Shown here one piece after another: positions 62,618 through 64,000 of a stretch of 64,000 bases of DNA. Source of the DNA: Selaginella tamariscina (lineage: Eukaryota > Streptophyta > Lycopodiopsida > Selaginellales > Selaginellaceae); NCBI GenBank assembly GCA_003024785.1, contig PUQB01000517.1, positions 62,001 through 126,000 on the forward strand, given 5' to 3'. The notes beneath the pieces are model-generated. The model made no database searches and had not been told where the DNA came from. It saw only the letters and a program-made list of their open reading frames with translations. How positions within the stretch are numbered: the stretch's first letter is position 1; each line of letters begins with the position of its first letter. The position numbers were made by a program, and so were the translations under genes.

Positions 62618-63217
62618 TGTTGTTGAACCTCGAAATCCTATCATCTGCACATAGTAAAGATTGCTTTTGACAAACCTGTATTATGGGTCTATCGGAATAA
62701 GATAGAGAAGAAATCAGACATCAGAAGTTTGGAAAAGGGTAAGGATGGCAAGGTGTATAGCAAGCAGCAGTACTATGGATACCATCACAGTACTGGGAGA
62801 AGAAATAGTATACAACATAACAGAAATACGAGTAAGAGATAGATGTATTGAGAGAAAAAGGAAACTTATATTATGACCGCACACGGCACATGGTACAAAA
62901 TAACATATACTCGAGATACCCTTCTAGTCCTAATTTAGTCTATTTATACCCGTCCGTACTAGCAGTTATAGCAACTGCCTCTTAACCTTATCCATTCAAT
63001 TACTGTAACTCCTTCTTATCCTTATCTAAACATGCCGTACTCTGCTGGTATTGTATTGCGGTGATAACTTGTATTACGGTATTACGTTAGTAACTCGTAC
63101 TCCAATATATCCTTCCCACTCTCGATTTTCAACAATATATATTGTTTTTGGTATTTCCCATTATATTTACCATGAAATAACAAGTAATCTTATCAATCTC
63201 TAACTATGATCCTAACA
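62618..63217. repeat. Putative LTR, orientation ambiguous
   Basis: A 600-bp segment begins TGTTGTTGAACC and ends CCTAACA. On the plus strand it follows a purine tract (AGGGAGGAGGTGC) just after the chromodomain stop, fitting the 3' LTR of the element to the left. On the minus strand it follows AAGGGGA and contains a strong GGTATAAATAG TATA box plus CT-rich sequence, fitting the 3' LTR of an element to the right. No second copy lies in the window to decide. Confidence 0.55.
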
Positions 63218-63327
63218 TCCCCTTAGACTGGAAGTGTTGCATCGCCCGATGCAACCTTACGATGTGCCCCACTGTTCCGCACATGGAAGCGACGAAGTTC
63301 TTCAACTTGTGGTTCTCCTCGTGTAAT

Positions 63328-63549
63328 TTACGTACTTTGTTCGTGTCGCCGATGTTGGAGTAGCTGCTGGGTTAACTCACTCATCTTCTCATGGATGTTA
63401 TGTACTTGGTCAACTAGTGTGTGTACGGTGTTCATGAGTACCTTGTTCTGCTTGTACAGACGTCGTATGATGTTCGACTGCTCCAAGAATTGCTTGTCAA
63501 TCATATTACAATGGTATGAAGTTGCTAACTGATAGTGGCGTCTACTCAT
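63328..63549 (-). CDS. Short coiled-coil open frame, probably part of a retroelement
   Basis: A 73-codon frame with heptad-like hydrophobic spacing (IIRRLYKQNKVLMNTVHTLV) suggests a coiled coil. It is not recognised. It lies just inside the LTR at 62618-63217 and probably belongs to a gag-like product that continues beyond or upstream at 63550-64000, where I see no clear domain. It could also be chance. Confidence 0.25.
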   Translation of the reverse strand: MSRRHYQLATSYHCNMIDKQFLEQSNIIRRLYKQNKVLMNTVHTLVDQVHNIHEKMSELTQQLLQHRRHEQST

Positions 63550-64000
63550 TGAACTACTACTTGTTGGGTGATGGAATCAATGACACTGTGAAGGTGTGAA
63601 AGCAACCTTTGAGAGTAGTATTCTGTGGTGGGTCTTGAGTGGGTGAAGTAGTCTGAATCACGAGTGCACTTCGAACCCCTTGAGATGTCCGCTTGACAAT
63701 TTGAAGCATGATGTCCCATCTATCGTAATGGTGAATAGGCTACTGCAGGTCTTGGTCTTTATCATTGATGTCGTTCTTGGCAGATTGTCCAGGTGTCGGT
63801 TCTACCGAATGCGGTTCTTATCCTAACTACTGTACTGCTGACTCCCGTACTTGCTCTGCTAGAGGTACTACTTGTGGTGGTATGATATGAGAAGATTACC
63901 TGCCGTAGTTTGATGTTGAACTGATGGTGATGACGAAACTACGGTAGTGCCCGTATTGATGTTGTTGAATGGCGCAGAATCCCCACACTCCATGGGTGTT

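Overview
The window looks like nuclear DNA of a land plant with a repeat-rich genome, probably a non-seed plant (bryophyte, lycophyte or fern). It has spliceosomal introns with GT..AG ends, nested Ty3/gypsy chromoviruses primed by initiator tRNA-Met, MITEs, a Mutator-like (MULE) transposon and a secreted hevein-type chitin-binding gene. Two points lean towards a non-seed plant: a hedgehog-type (Hog) Hint domain, which I do not know from seed plants, and a chromovirus whose gag and RT style resembles the fungal/moss Tcn1-like group. The lineage is inference; I could not search.

Layout. 1-9560: decayed repeats, a degenerate hairpin-rich tandem-repeat block (about 3160-4560), and a heavily mutated gypsy element with LTR-like ends at 4647 and 9421. 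9561-16222: AT-rich DNA with one well-preserved five-exon gene (13840-15064): signal peptide, hevein domain, Hog-type Hint domain, C-terminal adduct-recognition-like region. Four W-box cores and a TATA box lie upstream. 16223-24142: a 7.9-kb MULE-like transposon flanked by an 8-bp target duplication. It carries two divergent multi-exon genes: a DDE transposase (minus strand), and a ParB-like domain fused to an N6/N4-type DNA methyltransferase (plus strand). An array of 18-bp palindromes lies between them. 24143-27860: AT-rich DNA with two copies of a MITE. 27860-54900: stacked LTR retrotransposons, including one full-length chromovirus (38960-46260, TSD TTGCA) inside an opposite-strand relative, a coding-free relative (29949-36035) and older gypsy remnants. 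54900-58140: nothing clearly genic, with satellite-like repeats. 58140-62617: a Tcn1-like chromovirus whose integrase core is deleted. 62618-63217: an LTR. The rest is part of another element.

Two candidate undescribed systems stand out. (1) The hevein-Hint protein has what is needed for hedgehog-like autoprocessing: a Cys61 nucleophile after the last hevein cysteine, a TKTH motif, a candidate Asp107 and a terminal SC motif. This would release, and possibly lipid-modify, a small chitin-binding peptide at the cell surface. (2) The MULE carries a phage/bacteria-style ParB-methyltransferase fusion beside a palindrome array whose half-sites recur near both transposon ends. That suggests a self-marking or self-regulating transposon. 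Both of its genes carry frameshifts in this copy, some in homopolymers, so either the copy is decayed or the assembly has indel errors.
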